Shown here in pieces: positions 51,384 through 60,596 of a DNA stretch of 64,000 bases; the first letter of the stretch is position 1, and every line of letters begins with the position of its first letter. This DNA comes from Alistipes onderdonkii (GTDB lineage: Bacteria > Bacteroidota > Bacteroidia > Bacteroidales > Rikenellaceae). Below the pieces are notes generated by a model. The model was not told the origin of the DNA. It searched no databases and saw only the letters and a program-made list of their open reading frames with translations. The stretch covers positions 1,116,001 through 1,180,000 of the forward strand of contig NZ_CP102251.1 in the NCBI RefSeq assembly GCF_025145285.1. The letters are read 5' to 3'. Both the position numbers and the translations under genes were made by a program.

Positions 51384-52331
51384 TCAGGGGCAGGAAGGCG
51401 GATCGACGCCCGGGATTTCGGCCCCGGAGGGACATTTAGCGGGTTCCACATGGATCGAGATGATCGTCCCCTCGCCGAAACGCGCCCGCAGGCGGCGTTC
51501 GATATCGACCGTCAGTTCGTGCGAACGGGCGACACTCATCGCCCCGTCCACACGGACATGCACTTCGACGGCAATCGCGGCTCCGATGCGGCGCGTTCGC
51601 AGGTTGTGCGGCTCCCCGACCCGGGGATCGGCCGTGACGATCCCCAGTATCTCCCGCTCCGTCTCGTCGGGCAACGAACGCTCGAGCAGTTCCCCGAGCC
51701 CCGTGCGGATCAGGTCGAAAGCAATCTTGAAAATAAAGACCGCCACGACCAATGCTGCGATGGGATCGGCGATGCGCCACCGCTGCCCGAGGAAATAGGC
51801 ACATCCGATGCCCGCCAGCGTCCCCAGCGACGAAAGGGCGTCGCTGCGGTGATGCCAGGCATTGGCGACCATGCTCGGGCTTTCGACCCGGCGCCCTTCG
51901 CGCACCGTATATCGGTATAATATCTCTTTGACGACGATCGACACAGCCGCGGCGGCCAGAGCCACGGCGCCCGGACGGGGCAACTCCCCGCCATCGACGA
52001 CGATGCGGATGGCCCGGATGCTGCTGAGCAGGATACCGGCGCCCACGGCCGCCAGCGCCAGGCTGATGATGATCGTGGCCAGCGTCTCGTATTTCCCGTG
52101 CCCGTAGTCGTGCCCGTCGTCCCTGGGTTTGGCGGAGACCTTTGCGAAGGCGATCACCACTATGTCGGTAAGCATGTCGGAACAGGAGTGCACCGCGTCG
52201 GCGACCATCGCCCCGCTTCGGCCCGCAATGCCCGCCGCGAACTTCATCGCCGTAAGGACGAGGTTGACCACGAATCCGACGAAGGTCACGCGGTAAATCA
52301 CGCGCTTGCGTGCTTCGGCTTCACAGGACAT
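51384..52331 (-). CDS. Cation diffusion facilitator (metal efflux)
   Basis: 315 residues from ATG at 52331 (MSCEAEARKRVIYRV), 4 bases after the SGNH hydrolase stop; the longer frame would overlap that gene. Six membrane helices with metal-site motifs VADAVHSCSDMLTD and NAWHHRSDALSS, plus DYGHGKYETLAT. C-terminal cytoplasmic ferredoxin-like domain (AIAVEVHVRVDGAMSVARSH). It exchanges divalent metal (Zn, Fe or Mn) for protons. In one unit with the SGNH gene, though no functional tie is apparent. Confidence 0.92.
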   Translation of the reverse strand: MSCEAEARKRVIYRVTFVGFVVNLVLTAMKFAAGIAGRSGAMVADAVHSCSDMLTDIVVIAFAKVSAKPRDDGHDYGHGKYETLATIIISLALAAVGAGILLSSIRAIRIVVDGGELPRPGAVALAAAAVSIVVKEILYRYTVREGRRVESPSMVANAWHHRSDALSSLGTLAGIGCAYFLGQRWRIADPIAALVVAVFIFKIAFDLIRTGLGELLERSLPDETEREILGIVTADPRVGEPHNLRTRRIGAAIAVEVHVRVDGAMSVARSHELTVDIERRLRARFGEGTIISIHVEPAKCPSGAEIPGVDPPSCP

Positions 52332-52335
52332 GGCA

Positions 52336-53181
52336 CTATTCGAAATTTGCAGGATAAGACGACAACTGGTATGCCAGTGCCTTCGCCATCCGGTAATGCC
52401 CCTCGGCATTGGGATGGAGACGGTCGCTCTGCGCGTCATGGAAATAGCGGGTATGGGAATCCGCATTGGGATAAAGCCCGCAGATGCTGTTCAGGTCGAT
52501 GACGGGGACGGCCCAGACGTTCGCAGCTTCCTTGACCGCATCCACATAGGCATCCGCATAGAGGCCGAGGCTGTTGGGATAGGATTCGTCGGGCTGGATG
52601 TTGTTGTCCCCGAAACGGGCGTATCCCCGGTGGATCGGGGTCAGCAGGATCACCTGCTTGTCCGGGAAATTCGCCTTCAGGTAGGACATCGCGATATTGA
52701 TACGGCCGCGGAAAGTATCCCCGTCCATCGACAACGTCCTCCTCGTCCGGATCTCCGACCGGGAGCCGGACACCTCGACAGGCACCTCACCGGTCGTATA
52801 CCACTCCCCCAGAGGCGTCCCGGAATTGTAATCGTTCGTCCCGGCAAAGATCAGGATCGCATCGATATCGCCGCCGCGCTCGGCCCTGAGTCTTTCGCAC
52901 TGCCCCGGCACGTCCCGCCACTGCTGGCCGTTGATCCCGTAAACGAACGGCACGAGGCCGAGCATCTCCTGCAAATACTGCCAATAGTTCTTCGTCGTGC
53001 CGACATGCGCCTTGTCGGTGATCGAATCGCCCATGAAAGCGACTTTCCGTCCCTTCCACTGGGTACCCGCAACCGGCAGCAAATGATCCCCGTCCCCGGC
53101 ATAGGCCGGGCATACGGCGGCACAGACGCCCAGCAGCCACACCGCGCACAAACATACAGAATATCGCATACGTCCAATCAT
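52336..53181 (-). CDS. SGNH/GDSL-family hydrolase, secreted
   Basis: 281 residues with a signal peptide (MRYSVCLCAVWLLGVCAAVC-PAYA); ATGs at 53181 and 53169 both possible. SGNH blocks: AFMGDSITD with nucleophile S53, GINGQQW (Gly), FAGTNDYN (Asn) and SDRLHPN (Asp/His pair). Such enzymes remove acetyl or other acyl groups from glycans or lipids in the periplasm. Target unknown. First gene of a short unit with the CDF transporter. Confidence 0.92.
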   Translation of the reverse strand: MIGRMRYSVCLCAVWLLGVCAAVCPAYAGDGDHLLPVAGTQWKGRKVAFMGDSITDKAHVGTTKNYWQYLQEMLGLVPFVYGINGQQWRDVPGQCERLRAERGGDIDAILIFAGTNDYNSGTPLGEWYTTGEVPVEVSGSRSEIRTRRTLSMDGDTFRGRINIAMSYLKANFPDKQVILLTPIHRGYARFGDNNIQPDESYPNSLGLYADAYVDAVKEAANVWAVPVIDLNSICGLYPNADSHTRYFHDAQSDRLHPNAEGHYRMAKALAYQLSSYPANFE

Positions 53182-53246
53182 TTATAGTATTACCCGGGGC
53201 ACGCCCCACAAAATAACGGAAGCCCGCCCGCTTCGGGGAAAGGCAC

Positions 53247-53284
53247 AAAAAAAGGCGAACGGACTGCCTCGGCACCCATTCGCC
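53247..53284 (-). terminator. Terminator of proS
   Basis: On the minus strand GGCGAA...TTCGCC (53284 to 53254) with an inner TGCC-GA-GGCA stem, followed by seven T. It lies 35 bases after the proS stop. Confidence 0.7.
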
Positions 53285-53318
53285 CGTTACCGGCGGAGAC
53301 GCCCGTCCGAATCCGGCC

Positions 53319-54803
53319 CTAATAACTGCGGGCGAAGAGCACCCGGCGGTGCGACGGCTTGCCCGAGAAGATACATTTACCCTCCTCATCGGGCGCATCG
53401 AACGGGATGCAACGGATCGTAGCCTTCGTGGCATCCTTGATCGCCACCTCGGTTTCGACCGTCCCGTCCCAATGCGCAAGCACGAAACCGCCTTTTTTGT
53501 CGAGCACCTCCTTGAACTCCTCCCACGTGTCGACCCTGGTAATCATCGACTCGCGGTAAGCCAGCGCCTTGCTGAAAATATTTTGCTGGATTTCGGCCAT
53601 CAGTCCTTCGATGCGCTCCACGAGCCCCTCCTGCGGGACGGTCTCCTTCTCGAGCGTGTCCCGGCGCACCAATTCGATCGTACCGTTCTCCATATCGCGC
53701 GGCCCCATCGCCAGACGCACGGGGACGCCCTTCAGTTCGTACTCCGCGAACTTGAAACCCGAGCGCACGTTGTCACGGTCATCGACCTTCACGCTGATAC
53801 CCCTGGCCTTGAGTTGCTCCGCAATGGCCCCGAAGCGCGTACGGATTTCGGCCAGCTGGTCTTCGCCCTTGTAAATGGGCACCATCACCACCTGGATCGG
53901 CGCCAGCTTCGGCGGCAGCACCAGACCGTTGTTGTCCGAATGGGCCATGATGAGCGCCCCCATCAGCCGGGTCGAAACGCCCCACGAGGTGGCCCAAACA
54001 TATTCGAGCTTGCCCTCCTTGTTGACATACTGCACGTCGAACGCCTTGGCGAAATTCTGCCCCAGGAAATGCGACGTACCGCTCTGCAACGCCTTGCCGT
54101 CCTGCATCAGCGCCTCGATGGTCAGCGTATCCTCGGCACCCGCGAAACGCTCGTTGGGCGACTTGTGGCCGACGATGACGGGAACCGACATCCACTCTTC
54201 GGCGAATTTCTGATATACGTGGATCATCTTTTCGGCCTCCTCGACGGCCTCCTCGCGCGTGGCATGCGCCGTATGGCCCTCCTGCCACAGGAACTCGGCG
54301 GTACGCAGGAACAGGCGCGTACGCATCTCCCAGCGCACGACGTTCGCCCACTGGTTGCAGAGGATCGGCAGGTCGCGGTACGACTGGATCCAGTTTTTAT
54401 AGGTGTTCCAGATGATGGTCTCCGACGTGGGACGCACGATCAGCTCCTCTTCGAGCTTGGCATCGGGGTCTACCACGACGCCTTTGCCTTCGGGATCGTT
54501 CTTCAGGCGGTAGTGCGTCACCACGGCGCACTCCTTGGCAAAGCCCTCGACATGGTGCGCCTCCTTCGAGAAGAAGGACTTGGGGATGAACAGCGGGAAA
54601 TAGGCGTTCTGATGCCCCGTATCCTTGAACATCTTGTCCAGCGCGTCGTGCATCTTCTCCCAAATGGCATAGCCGTAGGGTTTGATGACCATACATCCGC
54701 GTACGGCCGAGTTTTCGGCCAGCCCGGCCTTCACGACCAGGTCGTTGTACCATTGCGAGTAGTTCTCGTCCGACTTCGTGAGGTCTTTGAGTTCCTTTGC
54801 CAT
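53319..54803 (-). CDS. proS: Prolyl-tRNA synthetase
   Basis: 494 residues from ATG at 54803 (MAKELKDLTKSDENYSQWYN); upstream extension of the frame would run through the terminator at 54853. Class II motifs: GYAIWEKMHDALDKMFKDTG, RPTSETIIWNTYKNWIQSYR, FLRTAEFLWQEGHTAHATRE, LQSGTSHFLGQNFAKAFDVQ, WGVSTRLMGALIMAHSDNNG. Then the anticodon-binding domain and a C-terminal zinc-like domain ending FARSY. This is the shorter archaeal/eukaryal-type ProRS without an editing insertion, as in other Bacteroidetes. Essential core gene. Confidence 0.97.
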   Translation of the reverse strand: MAKELKDLTKSDENYSQWYNDLVVKAGLAENSAVRGCMVIKPYGYAIWEKMHDALDKMFKDTGHQNAYFPLFIPKSFFSKEAHHVEGFAKECAVVTHYRLKNDPEGKGVVVDPDAKLEEELIVRPTSETIIWNTYKNWIQSYRDLPILCNQWANVVRWEMRTRLFLRTAEFLWQEGHTAHATREEAVEEAEKMIHVYQKFAEEWMSVPVIVGHKSPNERFAGAEDTLTIEALMQDGKALQSGTSHFLGQNFAKAFDVQYVNKEGKLEYVWATSWGVSTRLMGALIMAHSDNNGLVLPPKLAPIQVVMVPIYKGEDQLAEIRTRFGAIAEQLKARGISVKVDDRDNVRSGFKFAEYELKGVPVRLAMGPRDMENGTIELVRRDTLEKETVPQEGLVERIEGLMAEIQQNIFSKALAYRESMITRVDTWEEFKEVLDKKGGFVLAHWDGTVETEVAIKDATKATIRCIPFDAPDEEGKCIFSGKPSHRRVLFARSY

Positions 54804-54852
54804 ATATCTTTGTTTTTTATTTTGTATCAGCCTGCAAATATAATAAAAAAAT

Positions 54853-54879
54853 AAAGGTTCGTCCGTGTGACGAACCTTT
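54853..54879 (-). terminator. Terminator of the porin/lipoprotein unit
   Basis: AAAGGTTCGTC (54853-54863) pairs with GACGAACCTTT (54869-54879) around 5 bases, followed by A/T runs on both sides. It lies 18 bases after the porin stop. Confidence 0.8.
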
Positions 54880-54897
54880 ATATTGGCAGGCAAAGCC

Positions 54898-56574
54898 TCA
54901 GAAGCGGAAGCCGAGCGTCATCGAGATATAATGACGCGTCTGTTTGGTATCGTACAGGCCGCTGTAAGTCTTCATCTCGCCGCCGTTCTGGTATTTGCTG
55001 AAGAAAAGCTCGTAGGGCGTCTGTTTCTCGGTCACGTTCTGGTAGGCCACGTCCAGCACCGTATTACGCCCGAGGTTGATCCCGAGGCCGCCCGTAATGT
55101 AGTAGCTCTCGTAGACGCTCGGCGAATTGTAATACTGCTGCCTGTCCTTGAACATCGAATCGGTGTAACCGCCGCCCAGGCGCACGGCAAAGATCGGCAG
55201 GGGACGCACTTCGACGCCTGCCCGCAGGGTATTCGTACCTTTGTAATTATTCTTGAACTCGGCCTTGTACGCTTCGGGGTGGAAATCGGCGCCTTCGGGC
55301 ACGTTCTTCACACGGATGCCGTTGTACCACTCGCGTTCATAGTCGACCGACACGATGGCGAAGTTGCCGAACGTGTACGAAGCGCCGAACAACAGCCGCG
55401 AAGGCGACACGAAATCCCAGCTGTTGCCGCCGATATCGTCCTGCCGCGGCGTAGAATCGAAATTATACTGGTCGTCTTCCGTTTTATTATTGATCAGGTG
55501 CGATTCGATGTCGGCACGGTAACTGCGGTCGAGCCAGTAGTAGGTCGGCGTATGGAACGCCACACCCACACGCAGGCCGGCCACGGGGCGCACGATGACA
55601 CCCAGTTTGAAATCCACGCCGCTGCCGTCGATCTTCGATTCCTGATAGAGGCTCATGTAATCGAGCTGCGCATTGAGCGGAGTGCCGTTCTTGTCGACCG
55701 CATTCGCAGAATTTCCGGCGGCATCGAAATAACCGTACTCTTCCTGATAGGTCATGCCCACCTTCTTGTAGACGCTGCGTATGCCGATCGTGGCTCCGAC
55801 ATAGACGATATTGTTGAAATTGGCCCCCATCGAAACGGCGAATTCGTTGATCGAGCCCTGGCTCACGACATCCATCGAGTGCCGTACCGAAGCGTTGCGG
55901 CCGATGCAGTCGGGCACCCACTGCCCGCCGACGTCGCTGATCAGGTAGCCGTTATAGCCGAGGATGGCCGGCCAGTACCAGGGATTATAATTGTAGCCCA
56001 GATTACCGTCCTTATCCGGGAAAATCCCGTCCTGCCCGAGCTGCTGCCCGAAGACATCGGCGATGGTCGGCATCAGCTGGTCGGGCTTCGAAGGGTCGTA
56101 ACGCGACTCCGAGAAGAACGAATAGCGGGTATTGAAATCCGCGATACGGTTCATGCCGATACCGAGCGTAAGGCTCGTGAGCGGGCTGGCCGGACTCTCG
56201 AAAACATTGAGCGCCACACCGACGTTGGCAAAAGCGAAGCGGGTCTTGTTATTGCCCACCCACGACGGCGCGCCCTGCGTTTGGCCATGGGCGACCGACA
56301 GCAGCGGCGTGAGTGAGAACTCGTTGCGGCGGAACATACCCAACCCGGCCGGATTGATCGACATCGACGAAAGGTCGGCGCCCAGCGAAGTGAAAGCCCC
56401 GCCCATCCCCATCACGCGCGCCGTACCGAACGGATGCGACCGGGAAAGCGCGGCGAAATCGGTGGACATCATCAGGTCATTGTTGTACGTCAGGCCCCCG
56501 AATTCGAGGTTCTGAGCCTGCAACGGCGCTGCGGCCACACAGGCCGCAAGCCATATCATGATCTTACGTTTCAT
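54898..56574 (-). CDS. OmpP1/FadL-like outer membrane protein
   Basis: 558 residues with a signal peptide (MKRKIMIWLAACVAAAPLQAQ). FadL/TodX features: TARVMGMGGAFTSLGADLSS, MSINPAGLGMFRRNEFSLTP near the N-terminus (the NPA block of the hatch), alternating-strand barrel and terminal GFRF. The family transports long-chain fatty acids or other hydrophobic compounds. It follows the low-complexity lipoprotein gene by 24 bases and is probably in one operon with it. Intact. Confidence 0.9.
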   Translation of the reverse strand: MKRKIMIWLAACVAAAPLQAQNLEFGGLTYNNDLMMSTDFAALSRSHPFGTARVMGMGGAFTSLGADLSSMSINPAGLGMFRRNEFSLTPLLSVAHGQTQGAPSWVGNNKTRFAFANVGVALNVFESPASPLTSLTLGIGMNRIADFNTRYSFFSESRYDPSKPDQLMPTIADVFGQQLGQDGIFPDKDGNLGYNYNPWYWPAILGYNGYLISDVGGQWVPDCIGRNASVRHSMDVVSQGSINEFAVSMGANFNNIVYVGATIGIRSVYKKVGMTYQEEYGYFDAAGNSANAVDKNGTPLNAQLDYMSLYQESKIDGSGVDFKLGVIVRPVAGLRVGVAFHTPTYYWLDRSYRADIESHLINNKTEDDQYNFDSTPRQDDIGGNSWDFVSPSRLLFGASYTFGNFAIVSVDYEREWYNGIRVKNVPEGADFHPEAYKAEFKNNYKGTNTLRAGVEVRPLPIFAVRLGGGYTDSMFKDRQQYYNSPSVYESYYITGGLGINLGRNTVLDVAYQNVTEKQTPYELFFSKYQNGGEMKTYSGLYDTKQTRHYISMTLGFRF

Positions 56575-56598
56575 AGACTATCTCTGTTTTATCGTTGA

Positions 56599-57726
56599 CT
56601 AACGCCCGCCGTAACCGCGGCTTCCACCCGACGAACTGCCGCCGCGCGACCCGCCGCCACCGCTGTAACCGCCCCCCGACGAACCGCCGCGCGACCCGCC
56701 GAAGCTGCTGCCGCTGTTGTAACTGCTGCTGCTGCGCGACCCGCTGTCGTAGGACGAACGCCCCGAGTTGCTGTTGTTGCGGTTGTTATTCCACGAGTTG
56801 TTGTTCCAGGAGTTATTGTTGTTATTGCGGTTGCTGCCGCCGTTGTAAACCGAACTGTTGCGGTTATTGCGTCCGCCGCTCTGGTAATACGTCCTGCCGC
56901 TGCCCGAGTTGCCCCCGCGCGAAGTGGTCGTACCGTTCCTGTAACCCGAATTGGCGGTTCCGCGGTACCGGCTTCCGGAAGCCACGCTCCCCGGCACGTA
57001 GCGCGAAGGGCGCCCGCCGCCGTCGAGGCGGTAATTATGCGGCCTGTATGCCCAGTGGTGTCCGCCGTGCCATCCGGGCCCCCAGCCCGGCCCCCACCAC
57101 GGGTCATACCAGGGATTGTACCAGCCGTTGAAGCCGAAGCTCCAGCCCCAGCTACCGAACGAGAACGACGGGCCCCACGCACCCCAGTAGGGACGTGTCC
57201 AGCCGTAATACCACGGGTCAACGTAAACCGATCCGCCCCATGTCCCGAACATCGAAGTGATGTACTTGGGTTCCACCCAGACCTGGTCACCGGAAATGAT
57301 GATGTTGTAGAATGCCGGGTCGTAGGCCGTAGCATAGGTGAAACTGCCGCCATAGCGGAAGTTATAGTAACTCGACGGCATCCTGTATGTCGGCGATTCG
57401 AAGCCCCGCAGGCGCCGTGCATAGGCGCTTTCGTACGTATCGGCTACGATATCCTCGTAGGGGTTCGAATTGTATTCGTAATATTGGTTCTCCGCAGCGG
57501 CGGCCTGCGCCTCCGCGATACGCGCCTCCCATTCGGCCCGGCGGGCCTCGGCGGCGGCCTTTTCGGCTTCGGCCTTCGCCTGTTGTTTCCGGGCGATGGC
57601 AGTCTTATCGTGCAGCGAATACAAATCGTCGTTGGCGTATCCCGACGATGCGTAGTAGGCCGACGAACAGCCGGCCAGCCCCGCAGCCAGGACAAGGGTT
57701 CCGATTAAAATTTTCAACTTTTTCAT
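56599..57726 (-). CDS. Lipoprotein with Gly/Ser/Asn/Arg-rich tail
   Basis: 375 residues. Lipoprotein signal ending LAGC (C20). A helical, Ala/Glu-rich coiled stretch (about 45-80: KQQAKAEAEKAAAEARRAEW), a Tyr/Trp-rich globular part (about 115-225: WGGSVYVDPWYYGWTRPYWG), and a long low-complexity tail of Asn, Ser, Gly and Arg with runs such as NNNNNSWNNNSWNNN and GGSRGGSSGGGYSGGGG. I do not recognise a defined family; similar vWY-rich lipoproteins occur in Bacteroidales. The tail may stick to peptidoglycan or nucleic acid, or be disordered. Upstream partner of the porin at 54898. Confidence 0.75.
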   Translation of the reverse strand: MKKLKILIGTLVLAAGLAGCSSAYYASSGYANDDLYSLHDKTAIARKQQAKAEAEKAAAEARRAEWEARIAEAQAAAAENQYYEYNSNPYEDIVADTYESAYARRLRGFESPTYRMPSSYYNFRYGGSFTYATAYDPAFYNIIISGDQVWVEPKYITSMFGTWGGSVYVDPWYYGWTRPYWGAWGPSFSFGSWGWSFGFNGWYNPWYDPWWGPGWGPGWHGGHHWAYRPHNYRLDGGGRPSRYVPGSVASGSRYRGTANSGYRNGTTTSRGGNSGSGRTYYQSGGRNNRNSSVYNGGSNRNNNNNSWNNNSWNNNRNNSNSGRSSYDSGSRSSSSYNSGSSFGGSRGGSSGGGYSGGGGSRGGSSSGGSRGYGGR

Positions 57727-57962
57727 AGCGCACAGTGTGTTTGCGTTAGTTCCTCTTACATTAGTAAACGAAAACCGTACCGAATTTAGTATCGTTTCTC
57801 ATCTATATAAACGGACAGGCGGGGCCGATACTGCATTCCTCCTCCAGATACAAAGATAGGAATTATTTGGGAAAAGCACGAAAAGAGCCGGATATAGCCG
57901 CTTTTTCCCTACCGGAAGAAAAAATTTTCGCACGAAAATGCCGAGAAACAAAAAATATGTCT

Positions 57963-57970
57963 ATATTTGC
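57963..57970 (+). promoter_or_regulatory. -7 box of tRNA-Ser
   Basis: TATATTTG, 37 bases before the tRNA 5' end, matching the TAnnTTTG consensus. Confidence 0.5.
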
Positions 57971-58007
57971 AGTCCCAAACGGAAGGTTTTTCCGTGCGGA
58001 ATATACT

Positions 58008-58094
58008 GGAGAGATGCCGGAGTGGTCGATCGGGCCGCACTCGAAATGCGGTGTACGGGCAACTGTACCGGGGGTTCGAATCCCTCTCTCTCCG
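58008..58094 (+). tRNA. tRNA-Ser (anticodon CGA)
   Basis: 87 bases. Acceptor GGAGAGA pairs with TCTCTCC (58087-58093), discriminator G. Anticodon stem CCGCA/TGCGG with loop CTCGAAA, anticodon CGA, reading UCG. Long variable arm (TACGGGCAACTGTA) as expected for serine, T-arm GGGGGTTCGAATCCC. CCA is not fully encoded (CA only). A transcription terminator follows at 58125. The GC content drops sharply after it. Confidence 0.95.
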
Positions 58095-58124
58095 CAGTAA
58101 AGATTGATTATCAATCAATTACAG

Positions 58125-58173
58125 AAAAAGCGCACAGTTTTACGCACACAAACGTAAAAACTGTGCGCTTTTT
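58125..58173 (+). terminator. Terminator after tRNA-Ser
   Basis: AAAAAGCGCACAGTTTTACG (58125-58144) pairs with its complement at 58153-58173 around a short loop, ending in a T run. Nearly 20 bp, symmetric, so effective on both strands. Confidence 0.8.
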
Positions 58174-58282
58174 ACCATTACCACACTAATAAACCGAATT
58201 CAGATTTAATTTTTCAGAATATAGGCTGATTGTGAGAATAATGTACTATATTTGTATATACTAAGGGAAATATATCCGCGCT

Positions 58283-58822
58283 ATGACAACAAAAGAATTA
58301 GCATTTGAGTATTTAATGGATTGTTTTATTGATTGGTATAAATCAATAAAAAATGACAATTCATTTCATTATTCATTTACAAAGCTCAAAGTAATCAAAT
58401 TATTGTTTTTTGCATCAGCAGTAAATGCCAATAACGAAGATCATAATTTATTAGGAACGTTTAATAAGTTTGTAGCTATGCCCTTTGGCCCTGTTGAGAG
58501 CGATATCTACAATAAGATGAATCAATCAGCTATAGGAAAATATTGCATATCAGATAAAGAGCTAAAGATTCAAGAAGTTTCAACAGAAAACAACGAGGAT
58601 AAATTATCTCCGACAATAATTGAACAAATTAATGAATCTGTTGATGCACTAAGGAAGATTAATAATCGACTTGTATTGTATTCTGCATTTGATTTAGTAG
58701 ACTTATCTCACAAATGGAGTTGTTGGCGTACAACTTATAGTTATGCTCGTCAAATAAACAAGGGGAGCATTTCTATTCCGGATAATTTGATTATAAATAG
58801 CGATAAATATTTTATCATATAA
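58283..58822 (+). CDS. Panacea/DUF4065 (SocA-like) antitoxin-type protein
   Basis: 179 residues. Conserved Panacea core: SFTKLKVIKLLFFASAVNAN near the start, then FNKFVAMPFGPVESDIYN and LVDLSHKWSCWRTTY toward the end. Panacea proteins neutralise many unrelated toxins, usually encoded next to them. It is very AT-rich compared with the core genome. Only 3 bases separate its stop from the start of the 577-residue gene. A TATATTTG box is at 58247-58254. Predicted to be the antitoxin or regulator of its partner; that function is inferred from family and pairing. Confidence 0.78.
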   Translation: MTTKELAFEYLMDCFIDWYKSIKNDNSFHYSFTKLKVIKLLFFASAVNANNEDHNLLGTFNKFVAMPFGPVESDIYNKMNQSAIGKYCISDKELKIQEVSTENNEDKLSPTIIEQINESVDALRKINNRLVLYSAFDLVDLSHKWSCWRTTYSYARQINKGSISIPDNLIINSDKYFII

Positions 58823-58825
58823 ATA

Positions 58826-60559
58826 ATGAGCTTGTTCATTAAACAGGCACGAGAATTATATATTTCAACTTTTTCAGCTGCCAACCTAAAAAAATATAGT
58901 GAGGAAGATATTAATATTCAGCTAGAAGGTAGTGCCCGTATAGATGAATATTACAAATCTGTATTTATTCTTCTTTCAAAGGCAGTTTTATCCGGAGAGT
59001 ATATATTTGATCCGAACTATAGAAAAGCTTTGGATGCTTTTGAAGCCGATATTGCTATGGAAATAGGCAATATCGATACTTATTTTACTCAACGGTTTTC
59101 AGATCTAAGTTTGGGGCTCAAATGTATCCTAAAACACTATGTAGGGTTTCTAATTAATATCGAAGATAAAATTAAGAATTCTGACGAAGAATTCTTCTTT
59201 AGCGCATTTAAATCGGATGATAAGAATATAAATAATGAATTCTTATCCGATTTTATATCAATTGTTCTTAAATTAGCCTCAATTGATCATTTCCTAATCG
59301 CCGATAATGACAACCGAGAAATACTCGTCATACTTCGGGAAGAATTAGAAAACCGCAAAAAAGTAGAAAACAAAGATCTTAAAGACATTTATTCAGCTCT
59401 ATTAGATAAATGCAATTTATTACTTGTTAAAATGTTCTATGATCCGATTATCGGAAGGAACTATAGTTTGAATTTTAAAAAGCATTCTGTTGATGAAATT
59501 GAGTTTTCAGAAAGTTCTCTCAAGGAAACCTTCAACAGATATAATTTCATGTTTAATTCAAGTTTCGATAAAGGATTATACAAAGAACAGATTACGAAAT
59601 ATCAAGAAAAATGTATTAGCAGGCACTCCAAAGCATCTGAATTGATATTGCTTATGAAGCACTATCAGAAAGATAATTGTTCTTCTAGACAGGTTAAGAA
59701 CTTGCTACAATCATTTGATGCCCTTTACAAATCAATATATGCAACTAAGATCAAGAGAAAATTTGATATAGTCGCGCTTAATTCTATTAAGAATTATTTA
59801 TATAATTGCAAGTTATCTATAAATTTAGAGAACCCAGAGTATACTATTGAAAACTTAAAAACGGACTTATTAGAAATTAATGACATTCAAAACGAAACGA
59901 GAATTTATAACTACTTTCCATATTATAAAGCATTAACTTTTTTAAGCAAAAGAACGGAGAATACATTTGCAACCAAAAGCAATAGAGATTCAATCCAAGA
60001 ACTCTTGCTTTTTTTCGATGAGCTACTTGAAAAATTCAAGCACAACCTAAAATGGTGTTACCGAAATAGATACTATCCGTTTCAGTTGATTTCAAATGAA
60101 TGTGTGGTTCAATATAAAGATACCGATATTTCTTTATTTATTGCATCATCTTTCTGTAGGCCAATAAATTACAATCGGCTCAATTCCAAATTACAAGACT
60201 TAGAATTGAAACGAAAATTTTATGATAGCCAAAATGAACTATCAAAAGAGAGAGAAACCATCATTCAAATCCAAGATAGAATAAGCAAAAAAGAGAATAA
60301 GACATTTGAATATATGGGCATCTTTATGGCAATTATTACTTTCTTGTTTGCTAGCATCCCAGTATTCTCATCCAAAACATTATCCACCCAAGAAGCTTTG
60401 TGGAATATCGGAATATTAGGGACAATTCTCATTATATTTCTTCTAATTTTAAAGGTATTTCAATTGCTTTCTGACCGTAATATAAAATGGATAGCCATTG
60501 TAATGCTCATTCTTATGTTGCTTGGAATAATTGGATATGCCATATCCAAAATTAGTTGA
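58826..60559 (+). CDS. 577-residue protein with three-helix membrane tail, candidate toxin
   Basis: No family recognised. Residues 1-460 are soluble, helical and Lys/Asn/Glu-rich. A likely coiled coil (about 450-485: SQNELSKERETIIQIQDRIS) leads into three hydrophobic helices at about 491-513 (YMGIFMAIITFLFASIPVFS), 521-544 (ILGTILIIFLLILKVFQL) and 552-573 (WIAIVMLILMLLGIIGYAI). No signal peptide, so it would sit in the inner membrane with the large domain in the cytoplasm. Directly coupled to the Panacea gene, it is the probable toxin or effector, perhaps damaging the membrane when released. AT-rich, of foreign origin. A CorA-like or surface role cannot be excluded. Confidence 0.6.
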   Translation: MSLFIKQARELYISTFSAANLKKYSEEDINIQLEGSARIDEYYKSVFILLSKAVLSGEYIFDPNYRKALDAFEADIAMEIGNIDTYFTQRFSDLSLGLKCILKHYVGFLINIEDKIKNSDEEFFFSAFKSDDKNINNEFLSDFISIVLKLASIDHFLIADNDNREILVILREELENRKKVENKDLKDIYSALLDKCNLLLVKMFYDPIIGRNYSLNFKKHSVDEIEFSESSLKETFNRYNFMFNSSFDKGLYKEQITKYQEKCISRHSKASELILLMKHYQKDNCSSRQVKNLLQSFDALYKSIYATKIKRKFDIVALNSIKNYLYNCKLSINLENPEYTIENLKTDLLEINDIQNETRIYNYFPYYKALTFLSKRTENTFATKSNRDSIQELLLFFDELLEKFKHNLKWCYRNRYYPFQLISNECVVQYKDTDISLFIASSFCRPINYNRLNSKLQDLELKRKFYDSQNELSKERETIIQIQDRISKKENKTFEYMGIFMAIITFLFASIPVFSSKTLSTQEALWNIGILGTILIIFLLILKVFQLLSDRNIKWIAIVMLILMLLGIIGYAISKIS

Positions 60560-60596
60560 TTTGAAATATGCTCGAACTAAGTGTCGTTTAATCAAA

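Noticed and set aside
53349..54854. A 501-residue frame antisense to proS
   Set aside because: Mirror of a highly conserved synthetase; no features of its own.
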